Under the pieces are notes generated by a model. The model saw only the letters and a list, made by a program, of their open reading frames with translations. It ran no database searches and was not told the DNA's origin. Made by a program: the position numbers and the translations under genes. A DNA stretch of 64,000 nucleotides from Oscarella lobularis. Lineage: Eukaryota; Porifera; Homoscleromorpha; Homosclerophorida; Oscarellidae. The stretch lies in the NCBI RefSeq assembly GCF_947507565.1, contig NC_089175.1:5445733-5509732 (forward strand). The letters run 5' to 3'. Below are positions 1 to 11,583 of this stretch, one piece after another (position 1 is the first letter of the stretch; each line of letters begins with the position of its first letter).

Positions 1-545
1 TCGGAGCTGGAGCGGTTCACCAAAACTTCGATAAAAGCCGACCAATCGTTTCCTAGAGCGACTTTCGAGGAGGCAATTTTTGATAAAATGTTTTCGTTTT
101 ACCGATATCGATTCCGTGTATTTCGCTCGCTTTTTCGAGCTATTGAAATCAACGTCACGAGAGAATTTCCTTAGGAAAGCGTTTTGCCTGGAGTATGACG
201 GATGCTTGCTTTTCTCCGGCCTCCTGGCAATTCCACTTGCGAAAGGCGTCCGCTTTGAGGAGATTCTTGGCGCAGTGGGTCTACGGAAGGTTGCATCTTC
301 TCCCGGGGACTCTGCCGCTGTTCTATAAATCGATTTTACAGGATCTTCACTGCTGAAAGACACGACGTCGCTGATTGGAAGGTCGGGCATGACTGAACGC
401 GAAAATTCGGCGAAAATAAGCGCCGCTGAAGTCTTCCGCTAGCGCGCTAAGATTTGCCACGTGCTCACGTGCTACGATCTATGCGCTCTTCGCTCTGGTG
501 CTTCGAGGAGCGCCGGAAATTCACGCTTGTAGCAGCAGTTTTGAA
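1..545 (-). pseudogene. Decayed 5'-truncated copy of the unrecognised minus-strand gene upstream of LDLR1
   Basis: This stretch is a clear copy of 10405-10980, which carries the better-preserved version of the gene (see 10115-10986). Bases 1-60 match its second exon, and the acceptor side is kept. The first-exon donor seen at 10582 is missing because four bases are deleted near 173. An extra A in the run near 402 shifts the frame. The copy continues off the left edge. It sits head-to-head with LDLR1, exactly as the better copy sits head-to-head with LDLR3. Confidence 0.6.
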
Positions 546-1144
546 GATGGTTCATTAGTCACGTGGTTACCTCCAGCGGCCCACGACGCTCTTACGAAAA
601 AAGGCGTCCGCCTTTGAGAGACGCCGCGAGTCCGAGAAAGAAGAGAACGAGACGTGTATACTCGGGGGGTCATTTCTCGGGAAGCCCGTCGTCAATGCCC
701 TATTTTAGACAAGGACAACGTTGTACGATGAACCGGAAGTCGTTGGGCGGGAAACGTGCCTAATGAATTGTATACAGTACGAAAATTGTCAAAATTGGAT
801 CTCTTCCAGGCGCGCGTCGCCAGGCGGTCTACGACGTGAGGAACTGTATTCATAGTACGGCAGCACATTGAAAACAAAATCTTGGTGAATCAACTTACGT
901 GGATGACAGGAACTCCGGCTCACTTAGCAGGGCCCTATAGTCCCGCCCGTCTTCCCTGCCAGAATCCTACAAAGTAGTGGATCCCGCTCTCGCCAGATTT
1001 CACCTCGCTCTCTCGCGGACGTACGTGTCTCTCGTCGCGCGCGCGCCCGCGTCTCGTCGTCCAAAGCGCTTTCTATACAACTGTTGGAAGAAATCCCCTT
1101 CTCGCCCGTACGTCCAAGCATTCGATCGTTAAAAGAACGCAAAG
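546..1144 (+). other. 5' flank of LDLR1, part of a duplicated promoter block
   Basis: No gene of its own is seen. The block is strongly similar to 10970-11583 (before LDLR3) and more weakly to 4812-5506 and 20352-21052. It carries a CACGTG core near 558, in the same context as the other copies (attagtcacgtgg). The short open frames in it are not conserved in frame between copies. It most likely contains the promoter and 5' UTR of LDLR1 and, by its head-to-head position, of the minus-strand neighbour. Confidence 0.5.
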
Positions 1145-4100
1145 ATGGGCATACGAAGTCCCGCCGTACTCGTTGTAGCGGCCCTATGTATCAGCCTAAG
1201 GCTCGGTAAGCCGTAAAGCGCGCGATCGAGTCGCGTGAGTCGCGTGCCTCGAGAAGAACCCTCTTGTTCGCTTCTTCGGCATTTTCTGCGCTAAAATAGT
1301 TCCTGCCCGTCCGTTCCTTGGCGCACTGCCAGGACTAATTTGATATACTTTCGGCCGTCGCCGCGTCTTCGCGCCTGTTCGCTGTTCTAATTTTGAAAAA
1401 ACTCTCTTCTTAGCGGATATATGTACGGAGCGCGCCGACGTGCTCTTTTCGTGCAAGTCGGGCGCGTTCAATTGCGTCTCGCGATCGTTCGTCTGCGACG
1501 GCGAAAACGATTGCGATAAGGGCGAAGACGAACACAACTGCGGAGTCGGTGAGACGAAAAGCGTTCAATTCGATTAGGCTAGGCGACCACGTGTCAACTA
1601 CCACGTGAGGGGCTCCATTCAAAAAAGACGTTTACTGAGTAAAATCGGGGAGATAGACACGCATTCATGATTTGTTTTGGGTCACCCCTGAGCGCGGTAT
1701 AGCCTAGTCTAGTCTAGCGTCCCCTGAGGGGCCTCCCTCCTAAGAATTCCTTTCATTCGCGTAGATTGTGAAAGTAACGGCTTGTTCCGTTGCGCCATCG
1801 GGCACCCGTGCATCCCAGGCTCGTGGAAATGCGACGGCGACAACGACTGCGTCGACGGATCCGATGAAACGACGACGCTATGCGGAACAAGTCAGCGAAA
1901 ATAGAAACAAATCGATTTATCCTATTGACTGTTTCTAATAATAGAGTGCGACGGAGCCCGTGAATTCTACTGCGGTTCCGGCGAGTGCATAGGGGCGTCT
2001 TCCCTGTGCGATGGCAATCGCGACTGTTTTGATAACTCGGACGAGACTCCACCAAACTGCTGTAAAATACATGTGGAATTTAATTAATCACCACTAATTA
2101 TTTATCTTTGTTTTTTAATTAGATGTGACTCCGGAGCCCCCCTGCAATTCGACTTTTGAATTCGACTGCAATGAAGAGGTGTCTCGATGCATTCCCCTCC
2201 AATGGAAGTGCGACGGCGAAGATGACTGCGATAACGGTATTGACGAAAATGGCTGCTCAAACCTGCGACCACCACAACATCAGCAACGTAATAAATAAAT
2301 AAATAAATAAATAAATGAATAAATGAATATTATTTTTTTGTTATCTCTTGTGCAATTAAAAATTGATAAATGTTTCAGGTGAATCGACCAATACTCCTTC
2401 GTTCTTGGTTGCTTCCTGCGAGGGCATGTTCAAGTGTGGCTCGGGCGAGTGTCTCTCATTCAAGCGCGTGTGCGACAACAAGACGCACTGTAGCGACGGA
2501 TCGGACGAGAAGAATTGCTGTGAATTTCCCATCTAGAGACCAAGTAACGCGTTCTGACTTTCTCTTTTCTAGTCATCGACGAGTGCGCAAATGGGACAGC
2601 ATCGTGCCGGGGATCTCAAATGTGCGTCGATTTGCCGACCGGATACGACTGCACGTGTCCGAAAGGATTTCAAATAACCGCCACCGGATGCGAAGGCAAG
2701 GACATTCCAGACTCTTTAATTTTTAAACGTCCTCTCTCTATCTAGATATTAATGAATGTGCTTCATTCGGATATTGCCAGCAGCACTGCTCCAACTCTGT
2801 GGGAAGTTTCAAGTGTTCGTGTGACTCAGGATATATACTGAGACCTGACCAACGTTCCTGCAAATCCGAGAGTAAGTACTAGAACCGAGATAGGGAGAAT
2901 AGAATTGACTGTGGGCTGTCTAGGCGGAGAAGCGTACTTGCTCTACACTCACGGGCACGATATTCACAGGATGAACTTGGCGTCGCTGCAGTACGAAACA
3001 GTCTATCACTCGACTAAGGTTTTAGTCTCGTACGTCGGAGTAGCATTCCACTACCAAAGCAGCATGGTACAGTAAAAGAAAACGTTTGATATTGAATAGT
3101 ACAATATATTCGTTTAGGTATATTTTTGCGACTATCAATCTGACTCCATTTACGGCGTACCGCTTTCCGGCGGCGACGCCATCGAGCTCTACACCGACGT
3201 CGGTGCGCCGGAGGGTCTCGCCGTCGACTGGCTCAACAATCGTCTCTACTGGACTGAATCCGATCGAGGACGTGTCGTCATGGGATCGCTTGACGGAGAC
3301 GAGCGCTCGCGACGCGTGATCGTGAGCATGGGAGATAAGATTCGCGGCATTGCCGTCGATCCGCGACGCGGCGTCATGTTTTGGACGGATTGGGGGAAGT
3401 GGCCGCTCGTGGCGCGCGCCAATATGGACGGAAGCGGCGTGCGCGTGCTGATCAACGACACGGACGTGGTCAAGTGGCCGAACGGACTCACGATCGATTT
3501 ATACGGCGAATACGTCTTCTGGTGCGACGGATGGTACGAGAAGATCGTCGTGATGGACTACGAAGGAAAGAAAATGTAAGCATAGTACACCCCTTATATA
3601 GAGACTCAGAGACATCATCTTATAATCATTTATCTGTTATTAGGAAAACTCTTATTCAAGGTGGCATAGGCAATATCTTCGGACTCGCTCTCTACGACGA
3701 CAAGCTCATATTCTCAGAGTGGCGCCAAGGCAAAGTCTTCGTCTCCGGCATGCTCGACGGCAGTCACAAGTACACCGTCGCCTCGTCGGCGGTCAGCGAC
3801 GTGAGCGGCATCGCGATGTATCAGGAACAGCAGCAGCCGCTCCACGATAATCCGTGTCAACGATCAATGTGCTCGCACTATTGCGTACCTAGTGCCGGCA
3901 ACGAGACGGGCTTTGTTTGCATGTTCTATTCGGGTATGGGGTTGCTCAACGACAACGCGACGAGTGGACATCCGTGTGATAATCAGTATTGCAATTGGAA
4001 TGGTGACTGTTTGAGGAGCATGGACTCGGAAGATCAAGTCTGCTTGTAAGTGTATACGTATATATAATCGTTTGTTTATATATTTAGTATTTTTATTAAT

Positions 4101-4583
4101 TTAGGTGCAATGAGGGCTTTTATGGGTCTCGGTGCGATCGGTTGACGCCTACTAGTGCGCCGGTTCGGGGTCCTACTCGCTTCGTTACTTCGTCATCTTT
4201 CAATCGATTACCTGTTATTCTTGGAACTGTCTTTGGCTTTCTGTTCTTCATTGCCACGGTAGCTGTCTTTCTCCTTTTCCTACAACGCAAAGCGTAAGTT
4301 TTGACGTTGGTGCTGCTAACGTGTTTTAAAGAGGTTTGCGTGTAGTGCCAAAGAGGAAGGGAATTTCGATAATCCCGTCTCTGATGTGACCAGGGACGAT
4401 GTGACCGTCAGAGCAAAGGACGACTGCAGCACATCTCCCAACTGCCACACTCAGGTACAATGCATATGGATAAATAATAATAATGATACGCATACACAAA
4501 TGCAAACGCGGGGACTTATTTATATAGAGTTTAAAATATTTATTGTGTAGATGAACGGTGACGCAACGGTGACGAGCGTTTGA
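1145..4583 (+). CDS. LDLR-type receptor, copy 1 (5 LDLa, tail motif altered)
   Basis: Type I membrane receptor of the LDL-receptor family, predicted to bind and internalise lipoprotein-like cargo at the cell surface. Exons: 1145-1205, 1414-1548, 1765-1890, 1945-2061, 2123-2287, 2379-2519, 2573-2695, 2746-2871, 2924-3066, 3118-3575, 3644-4045, 4105-4293, 4346-4454, 4551-4583; they sum to 775 codons plus stop. Order: signal peptide (exon 1), five LDLa modules with the Cys and acidic SDE pattern (exons 2-6), EGF, calcium-type EGF (DINEC), YWTD propeller (LYWTE, FWTDWG), EGF, transmembrane helix (exon 12), short tail. Two LDLa exons present in copies 2 and 4 are absent between 2287 and 2379. The tail reads NFDNPVS where copy 4 has NFDNPVY, so the endocytosis tyrosine is lost. 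The intron after 2695 has a GC donor where paralogs have GT. Exon lengths are consistent, so it is probably expressed. Confidence 0.85.
2288..2326 (+). repeat. (AATA)n microsatellite in an LDLR1 intron
   Basis: Tetranucleotide run directly after the donor of the fifth exon. Copy 2 has a similar run at the same intron (6608) and copy 3 an AATT-type run (13311), so the intron carried a simple repeat before duplication. Confidence 0.8.
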
Positions 4584-4739
4584 TAACGCGTCTCGTCCGG
4601 ATGGTGTTTATATTTTTGGAGGTTAGGACAGAGAGAGAGACCACATGGAATCTCTTCTCTTTTTTGTCGAAATACACCTTGTGTCTAAAAAACAAATCAT
4701 ACTTCCCCTAATTGAAAATCTTATCCTGCTATTTCCTGC
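4584..4739 (+). other. 3' flank of LDLR1
   Basis: Non-coding sequence after the stop. It resembles the 3' flanks of LDLR2, LDLR3 and LDLR4 (shared acgcgtct..., gagaccacatgg and caatac...cattgt segments), so it is a duplicated 3' UTR and downstream region. No clear AATAAA signal could be assigned. Confidence 0.5.
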
Positions 4740-4741
4740 TG

Positions 4742-4810
<69 letters not shown>

Positions 4811-4811
4811 T
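4740..4811 (+). repeat. (ATT)n microsatellite
   Basis: About 70 bases of uninterrupted ATT repeats between LDLR1 and LDLR2. Confidence 0.95.
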
Positions 4812-5506
4812 CTAAGCGAACGAGACGTTATGTTCTGGTCATTTCTCGGGAGTCCTGTTGTCAATGCTTTTTGTAGAGAGGGGGAGGAGGGAGAGAGAGT
4901 CCACTTAGAGGATCCCACCACGTGCAAATGCATTTATAACCGGAAGTCGTGCGACTGTTCCAGCCGCTCGTGGTCAGGTGGTACAACCATGGTACAACGT
5001 AAGGAAATATTCAACTGTATTCTTTACTTAACAGCACATCAAAACCCAAATGGATCAAAACCTTGGTGAATCAACGTGGTGTCAGGAACTCGGGGCCCAG
5101 GGCCCTTGCCTGTGGGCGCCCCGCCAGTCAGATAAATTGTCTGATCTCAGAACGCTTTGCCACACGGAAGATCCGCTTTCCATGTGGCGGTAGAGTGATG
5201 ATATCAGTAACCACAGACATGCGTAATATATATTGTACGGTTGACAATATACATGTATACTTGAGTTGACAATATATATTGTACAGTTGACAATATATAC
5301 TTGAGTTGACAATATATATTGTACAGTTGACAATATATACTTGAGTTGACAATATACAGTATCACTTTTGTCACCATTTGGCCTTCCATAGGATCCGGGC
5401 ATGTTTGGCCGAAAATCTACAAAGTATAGCGTTTACGAACTCGCTTCTCATTGGAAGAAATCATCTCCTCGCCCGTCCAAGCTTTCGATTGTTATTTAAC
5501 GCGAAG
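4812..5506 (+). other. 5' flank of LDLR2
   Basis: No gene seen. Shares segments with the other LDLR 5' flanks (ccggaagtcg, ggtacaacgtaagg, gcccgtccaagc). Immediately upstream of the start it matches 11770-11890, the sequence before the second first exon of LDLR3. A 40-base tandem repeat lies inside (see 5230-5360). Confidence 0.5.
5230..5360 (+). repeat. AT-rich tandem repeat, unit about 40 bases
   Basis: Alternating segments ttgacaatatata and ttgtacag or cttgag repeat about three times, with the last unit degenerate. The unit is partly self-complementary (tatattgtaca), so it could form hairpins. It generates several overlapping open frames on the minus strand that are repeat artefacts. Confidence 0.85.
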
Positions 5507-6611
5507 ATGAGCATACGACGTCCCGCCGTACTCGCCGTAGCGGCCCTATGTATCGGCCTCGGCCTAGGTAAGCGTGAGTCGCACGTGTGATAGGGACCGG
5601 GACCTGCTGCGAAGCGATCTCTTCTTACTACGGCTACTGTACGAGTCCGTGTGTTTTTTTCTTATTCGCTTCCTATCCGTGCCTTGGCATACTGTTTCAT
5701 CAACGTGCTGTCGTCGCCACGACGTCCTGTCGTCGCCGCGACGTCATCTAGTAAACTCTCTCTTCTTAGCGGATATATGTACGGAGCACGCCGACGTGCT
5801 CTTTTCGTGCAAGTCGGGCGCGATCAATTGCGTGTCGCGATCGTTCGTCTGCGACGGCGAAAACGATTGCGATAATGGCGAAGACGAATACCACTGCGGA
5901 GTCGGTGAGACGCCATCCTGAGTGAAATGGGGAGGAAAAGACTTTTTACTGGGGAGATAGACGCATTCTCGCGCTGGAATGCGGACGTAATTTGTTTGGG
6001 ATCACCCCGGAGCGCGGTAGCCTAAAGTAGCGTCCCCTGTGGCCCCGGTCAAGGCTCTTCCTCAGAATTCCTTTCGTATGCGCAGATTGTGAAAGTAACG
6101 GTCTGTTTCGTTGCGCCATCGGGCACCCGTGCATCCCAGGCTCGTGGAAATGCGACGGCGACAACGACTGCGTCGACGGATCCGACGAAACGACCGCACT
6201 ATGCGGAAGAAGTCAGTGAAAGAAAAACAAATCGATTTATCCTATTGACTGTTTCTAATAAATAGAGTGCGACGGAGCTAATAAATTCCACTGTGGTTCC
6301 GGCGAGTGCATAGCGGCGTTTTCCGTGTGCGATGGCAATCGCGACTGTTTGGATAACTCGGACGAGAATTCATCGAACTGCCGTAGAAACATATGTGAAA
6401 TTTAATCATTAATTATTTTATTTTCGTTTTTTAATTAATTAGATGCGACTCCTGAGCCTCCCTGCAATTCGACTTTTCAATTCGACTGCAAAGAGGAGAC
6501 GTCGCGATGCATTTCCCTCATATGGAAATGCGACGGCGAAGACGACTGCGATAACGGCATCGACGAGAATGCCTGCTCCAGCCCGCAACCAGCACCATCT
6601 CAGCAACGTAA

Positions 6612-6646
<35 letters not shown>

Positions 6647-9441
6647 ATTTATGTTTTTTGTATAGCTTTGCCTGTTTCTCTTGGTCCGACTGTTTCAGCT
6701 ATACTCCAGTGCAGCGATCGCGAGTACAAGTGTCTCGACGGCGAGCGTTGCATTCCCTATCCGCATCGATGCGACTCGTACGTTGACTGCAAGGACGGCT
6801 CGGATGAGAACCAAGAGACGTGCAAAAGTAACGCTGCGGAGAATTTATAATTTATAATTTTTCTGACGTCACGACGCGCAGCTGCACCAAGATGTCCGCC
6901 CAGACTTCAGTTCTCCTGCGTGACGACGCCGCAATGCATACCATGGTCGAAGCACTGCGACGGTGTCGATGATTGCCAGGACAACTCGGATGAATACGGA
7001 TGTAAGTGCGTATCTGTTTAAATGTGTCATTGAAAAATCAATAATTTTTTAGGTGAATTGACTAACGCTCCTTCGTTTCTGGTTGCCTCCTGCGAGGGCA
7101 TGTTCAAGTGCGGCTCGGGCGAGTGTCTCTCGTACAAGCGCGTGTGCGACAACAAGATGCACTGCGGCGACGGATCGGATGAGACGAATTGCTGTGAGTT
7201 TCCCATGCAGAGATCAATGACGCGTTCTGACTTTTTCTTTGGCGTGTTCTAGTCATTGACGAGTGCGCAAATGGGACAGCATCGTGCCGGGGATCTCAAA
7301 CGTGCGTCGATTTGCCGACCGGGTACGACTGCACGTGTCCGAAAGGATTTCAAATAACCGCCACCGGATGCGAAGGTAAGGACATCTCAGACTTGCACGT
7401 ATTTAGACTGAAACTTACTCTCTAGATATTGACGAATGTGCTTCATTTGGATATTGCCAGCAGAACTGCTCCAACTCGCTTGGAAGTTTCATCTGTTCAT
7501 GTGATTCAGGATATATATTGCGACCCGACCAGCGTTCCTGCAAATCCGAGAGTAAGTTAATTAAATGAGGTATAGTGAGAACAGAATTGACTGGGACTTT
7601 CTAGGCGGAGAGGCGTACCTGCTGTACGCTCACGGGCACGAAATTCGCAGCATGGACTTGGCGTCGTTGCAGTATGAAAAAGTCTTTCACTCGTCCCAAG
7701 GCACGATCTCGTACATCGGCGTAACATTCCACTACCAAAGCGGCATGGTAAGAGAAAACAATCGATATATAATAATAGAATATATAAGTGATAGATACGT
7801 TTAGGTATATTTTTGTGACTTTCAGTCTCACTCCATCCACGGTGTCCCGCTTTCCGGCGGTAACGTCATCGAGCTCTACACCGACGTCGGTGCTCCGGAA
7901 GGTCTCGCCGTCGACTGGCTCAACAATCGTCTCTACTGGACCGAGTCCGATCGCGGCAACGTCGTCATGGGATCGCTCGACGGAAACAAAAGCTCGCGAC
8001 GCGTGATCGTGAGCATGGGAGACAAGATTCGCGGAATCGCCGTTGATCCGCGACGCGGCGTCATGTTTTGGACGGACTGGGGAAAGTGGCCGCTCGTGGC
8101 GCGCGCCAACATGGACGGAAGCGACGTGCGCGTGCTGATCAACGACACGGACGTCGCCAAGTGGCCGAACGGACTCACGATCGATTTATACGGCGAATAC
8201 GTCTTCTGGTGCGACGGATGGTACGAGAAGATCGTCGTGATGGACTACGAAGGAAAGAAAATGTAAGTATATGTATAGAGAGGTGCTCTTCTTGCATACA
8301 TTAATCTTTTTATTAGGAAAACTCTTATTCAAGGTGGTATAGGCAATATCTTCGGCCTCGCTCTCTACGACGACAAGCTTATATTTTCCGAGTGGCGCCA
8401 AGGCAAAGTCGTCATCTCCGGAATGCTCGACGGCAGTCACAAGTACACCGTCGCCTCGTCGGCGGTCAGCGACGTGCGCGGCATCGCGATGTATCAGGAA
8501 CAGCAGCAGCCGCTCCACGATAATCCGTGTCGACGATCGATGTGCTCGCACTATTGCGTGCCGAGTGCCGGCGCCGAGACGGGCTTCGTATGCATGTGCA
8601 ATTTAGGTGTACCATTGCTCAACGACAACGCGACGTGCGGACGCCCGGAAGTGCTGTGCGATAATCGATATTGTAATTTGAATGGCGACTGTTTGAAGAG
8701 AATGGCGTCGAAAGATCAAGTCTGCTTGTAAGCGTATATAAAATTCTTTGTTCAATTATCTATTATTTTATTATTCATTAGGTGCAGCAAAGGCTTTTAT
8801 GGACCTAAATGCGATTGGTTGACTCCAACTACTAATGAGTCGACTCCAACTACTAGTGAGTCGACTCCAACTAGTGACTCTATTCGGGATCCAATTCTTT
8901 CCGCCACTTCGTCTTCTGGATTGCTCAACGACGGTGCTACGAGCGGACACCCGGAAGTGCCTTGCGATAATCAATATTGTAATGGGAATGGAGACTGTTT
9001 GAGGAGAATGGACTCGGAAATTCAAGTCTGCGTGTAAGTGAACATAAAATTATTTGTTTATTTATTATTTTTATTTGCTTAGGTGCAACGAAGGGTTTCA
9101 TGGGTCTCGGTGCGATCCGTTGACGCCGATGCCAACTAGTGCGCCGGTTCGAGGTCCAACTCGTTCCGCCACTTCGTCGTCTTCCAATAAATTACCTGTC
9201 GTTCTTGGCACTGTCTTTGGTTTTCTATTCCTCGTTGCTATGGTAGCTGTCATTTTCTTTTTCCTACGACACAAAGGGTGAGTTTTGACGTTCGATGCTC
9301 CTGCTAACGTGTTCTACAGTTGCGTGTAGGGCTAAGAAGGAAGGGAATTTCGCGATTCCTGTCTATTATTCAAACAGGGACAACGTGACAGTCAGAGCCA
9401 AGGAGGACTACAGCAGCACATCTCTCAACAACCACACTTAA
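5507..9441 (+). CDS. LDLR-type receptor, copy 2 (7 LDLa, extra EGF, NPxY lost)
   Basis: Cell-surface LDLR-family receptor. Exons: 5507-5567, 5770-5904, 6086-6211, 6266-6382, 6443-6607, 6666-6827, 6882-7001, 7053-7193, 7253-7375, 7426-7551, 7605-7747, 7805-8262, 8317-8727, 8782-9033, 9083-9277, 9330-9441; total 948 codons plus stop. Signal peptide; seven LDLa modules (exons 2-8); EGF; calcium-type EGF; YWTD propeller (exons 11-13); then two membrane-proximal EGF modules instead of one, separated by a short Ser/Thr stretch with two full and one partial 7-residue ESTPTTS-type units; transmembrane helix in exon 15. The cytoplasmic tail reads NFAIPVY, so the Asn and Asp of FDNPVY are gone although Tyr remains. 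The tail ends at a TAA inside exon 16, while copies 1 and 4 splice on to a further exon. No broken splice site seen. Confidence 0.88.
6608..6650 (+). repeat. (AAAT)n microsatellite in an LDLR2 intron
   Basis: Tetranucleotide run directly after the donor of the fifth exon, at the same place as the runs in LDLR1 and LDLR3. Confidence 0.85.
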
Positions 9442-9757
9442 TTACCATATAGATAAATAATGATAATAATAATAATAAGTAGCATTCACAAATGGGAACA
9501 GGGGGTCTCATTTAAATGAATTTTTAAAATATTATGTATGTAGAGGAACGGTGGTGGCGGCGACAAGCGTTTTATGACGCGTCTTGTCTGGATATTTAAT
9601 ATTTAGAAGGTTTGGACAGAGAGACCACATGGGAATCTCTTCTTTTTTTTCTTGCAATACCGGTACACATTGTTTTAAAAAAAAACGAATGATTCTTCCT
9701 CTGGTTGAAATCTAATTATTACAGACTTATCGTGCTATTCCCTGCTTTACAGTATTT
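9442..9757 (+). other. 3' flank of LDLR2
   Basis: Non-coding. Closely matches 16188-16556 after LDLR3, including a gagaccacatgggaatctc segment and a poly-A-rich stretch. Contains a short AAT-type run near 9460. Confidence 0.5.
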
Positions 9758-9870
9758 ATGATCAAAAAAGTTCGTCGTGCGCGACTGTCACGCGAAAGCG
9801 ATCACGGCGATGGCGTACGACGCGAATACGTCACCGAATCAGAAGGTTCATATTGAAAATATATTTAATT
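9758..9870 (+). pseudogene. First-exon fragment of the WD40 gene, copy after LDLR2
   Basis: Matches the first coding exon of the WD40 gene (25470-25570) with roughly 90 percent identity by eye: a start-like ATGATCAAA, then GTTCGTCGTGCGCGACTG and the gaatacgtcaccg end. One extra A in the run near 9764 shifts the frame, and no further exons follow. It shows that the duplicated unit contained the LDLR gene and at least the start of the WD40 gene. Confidence 0.75.
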
Positions 9871-10114
9871 TCGTCACTTTGCCTTTTAAAGGCAGAGCCC
9901 ACGGTGACGTACGTCATCTGAGGCATCATCTCTCAATTTGAAACCGCCAAACGAAAGCTATGTATTAATAAATTAATTCAAAAATAACAATACAACTACA
10001 CATGGCTTACTGAGTCCTTAGAAGAAGCCCCCTGGGGTCCTAAGAATCTCACAAACGAAAGCCCATATTTTACAGTCTAAATAAGCATTATTAGTATTGA
10101 TTTGAAGAGACAGG
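9871..10114. other. Intergenic, no gene seen
   Basis: AT-rich sequence between the WD40 fragment and the stop of the minus-strand gene; probably 3' UTR of the latter. No conserved element recognised. Confidence 0.4.
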
Positions 10115-10986
10115 TTATCGTGCCTTGTTATAAGGCTGCGTGCATATGATTTTCACACGATCCCATTTCTCCTTTACCGTCGTCTTATTGAGATTATCCA
10201 TACCTATACAATTAAACTCATTGGGCAATAGTCAAAAGTCAAGAAGATTTTCTCATCTAACCGAACATGCGTACACGACTTGCATTAGCACCGTTCTTGC
10301 AATCAGACGGACTCATAAACGACGACGTGACCAAAAGAACCTTAATTAATTATAATTATTATACGTCATATATATATATTAATAATAATTAACCTTGTAA
10401 TCTGGGTCATCGGAGCTGGAGCGGTTCACCAAAACTTCGATAAAAGCCGACCAATCGTTTCCTAGAGCGACTTTGGAGGAGGCGATTTTTGATAAAATGT
10501 TTTCGTTTTACCGATATCGATTCCGTTTATTTCGCTCGCTTTTTCGAGCTATTGAAATCAGCGTCACGAGAGAGTTTCCTTACTTAAGAAAGCGTTTTGC
10601 CTGGAGTATGACGGATGCTTGCTTTTCTTCGGCCTCCTGGCAATTCCATTTGCGAAAGGCGTCCGCTTTGAGGAGATTCTTGGCGCAGTGGGCCTACGGA
10701 AGGTTACATTATCTCCCGGGGGCTCTGCCGCTGTTTTATGAATCGATTTTACAGGATCTTCACTGCTGAAAGACACGACGTCGCTGATTGGAAGGTCGGG
10801 CATGACTGAACGCGAAATTCGGCGAAAATAAGCGCCGCTGAAGTCTTCCGCTAGCGCGCTAAGATTTGCCACGTGCTCACGTGCTTCGATCTCTACGCGC
10901 GCTTCGCTCTGCTTCGCTCTGGTGCTTCGAGCTTGTAGCAGCTTGTAGCAGCAGTTTCGAAGATGGTCCGATGGTTCATTAGTCAC
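10115..10986 (-). CDS. Unrecognised minus-strand gene, head-to-head with LDLR3
   Basis: Exons on the minus strand: from about 10986 to 10584, then 10470-10394, 10295-10262 and 10203-10115. The donors and acceptors are consensus and the phases agree, giving a C-terminus that includes LGNDWSAFIEVLV and ends NKAR-stop. I do not recognise the family. The first exon is Arg/Ser-rich and hydrophilic, with no signal peptide or membrane helix. Its 5' end is uncertain: the frame is open to 10986 but has no ATG near the start. Transcription may begin in an upstream exon; a possible donor lies near 11000. Alternatively, an internal Met (MPDLP) is used. A truncated copy lies at 1-545 and a fragment at 16670-16720. 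Head-to-head spacing with LDLR3 suggests a shared promoter. Confidence is moderate because the exon chain rests on splice logic alone. Confidence 0.5.
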
Positions 10987-11583
10987 GTGGTTACCTCCAG
11001 CGGGCCCACAATATGGCTGACGCTCTTTTTCTCCTTTCGCTTACGAAAAAAGGCGTCCGCCTTTGAGAGACGCCGCGAGTCCGAGAAAGAAGAGAACGAG
11101 ACGTGTATACTCGGGGGGTCATTTTTTCGGGAAGCCCGTTGTCAATGCCCTATTTTAGACAAGGACGACGTTGTACGATGAACCGGAAGTCGTTGGGCAG
11201 GAAACGTGCCTAATGAATTGTATACAGTACGAAAATTGTCAAAATTGGATCTCTTCCAGGCGCGCGTCGCCAGGCGGTCTACGACGTGAGGCAGCACATT
11301 GAAAACTAAATTTTGATGAATCAACTTACGTGGATGACAGGAACTCCGGCTCCACTTAGCAGGGCCCTATAGTCCCGCCCGGCCGTCTTCCCTGTCAGAA
11401 TCCTACAAAGTAGTAGATCCCGCTCTCGCCAGATTTCACCTCGCTCTCTCGCGGACGTACGTGTCTCTCGTCGCGCGCGCGCGCGCCCGTCTCGATCGTC
11501 GTCCAAGCGCTGTCTACAACCGTTGGAAGAAATCCCCTCCTCGCCCGTACGTCCAAGCATTCGATCGTTAAAAGAGCGCAAAG
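10987..11583 (+). other. 5' flank of LDLR3, first promoter block
   Basis: Nearly the same as 560-1144 upstream of LDLR1, including ccggaagtcgttggg, cgcgcgtcgccaggcgg and a CG-rich run near 11475. Contains CACGTG near 10984. It is the likely promoter and 5' UTR of the LDLR1-like first exon at 11584. Confidence 0.5.

Noticed and set aside
3246-3491. Minus-strand frames inside the YWTD exons (also 7933, 14522, 23782)
   Set aside because: Antisense shadows conserved only because the sense propeller exon is conserved between copies.
5082-5402. Three overlapping minus-strand frames rich in YIVN/YCQ
   Set aside because: Produced by the 40-base AT tandem repeat; no splice or paralog support.
10473-10769. 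A 98-residue + strand frame (MEEAIFDKMF...)
   Set aside because: Not open in the homologous copy at 80-330, and antisense to the better-supported minus-strand exon chain at 10115-10986.
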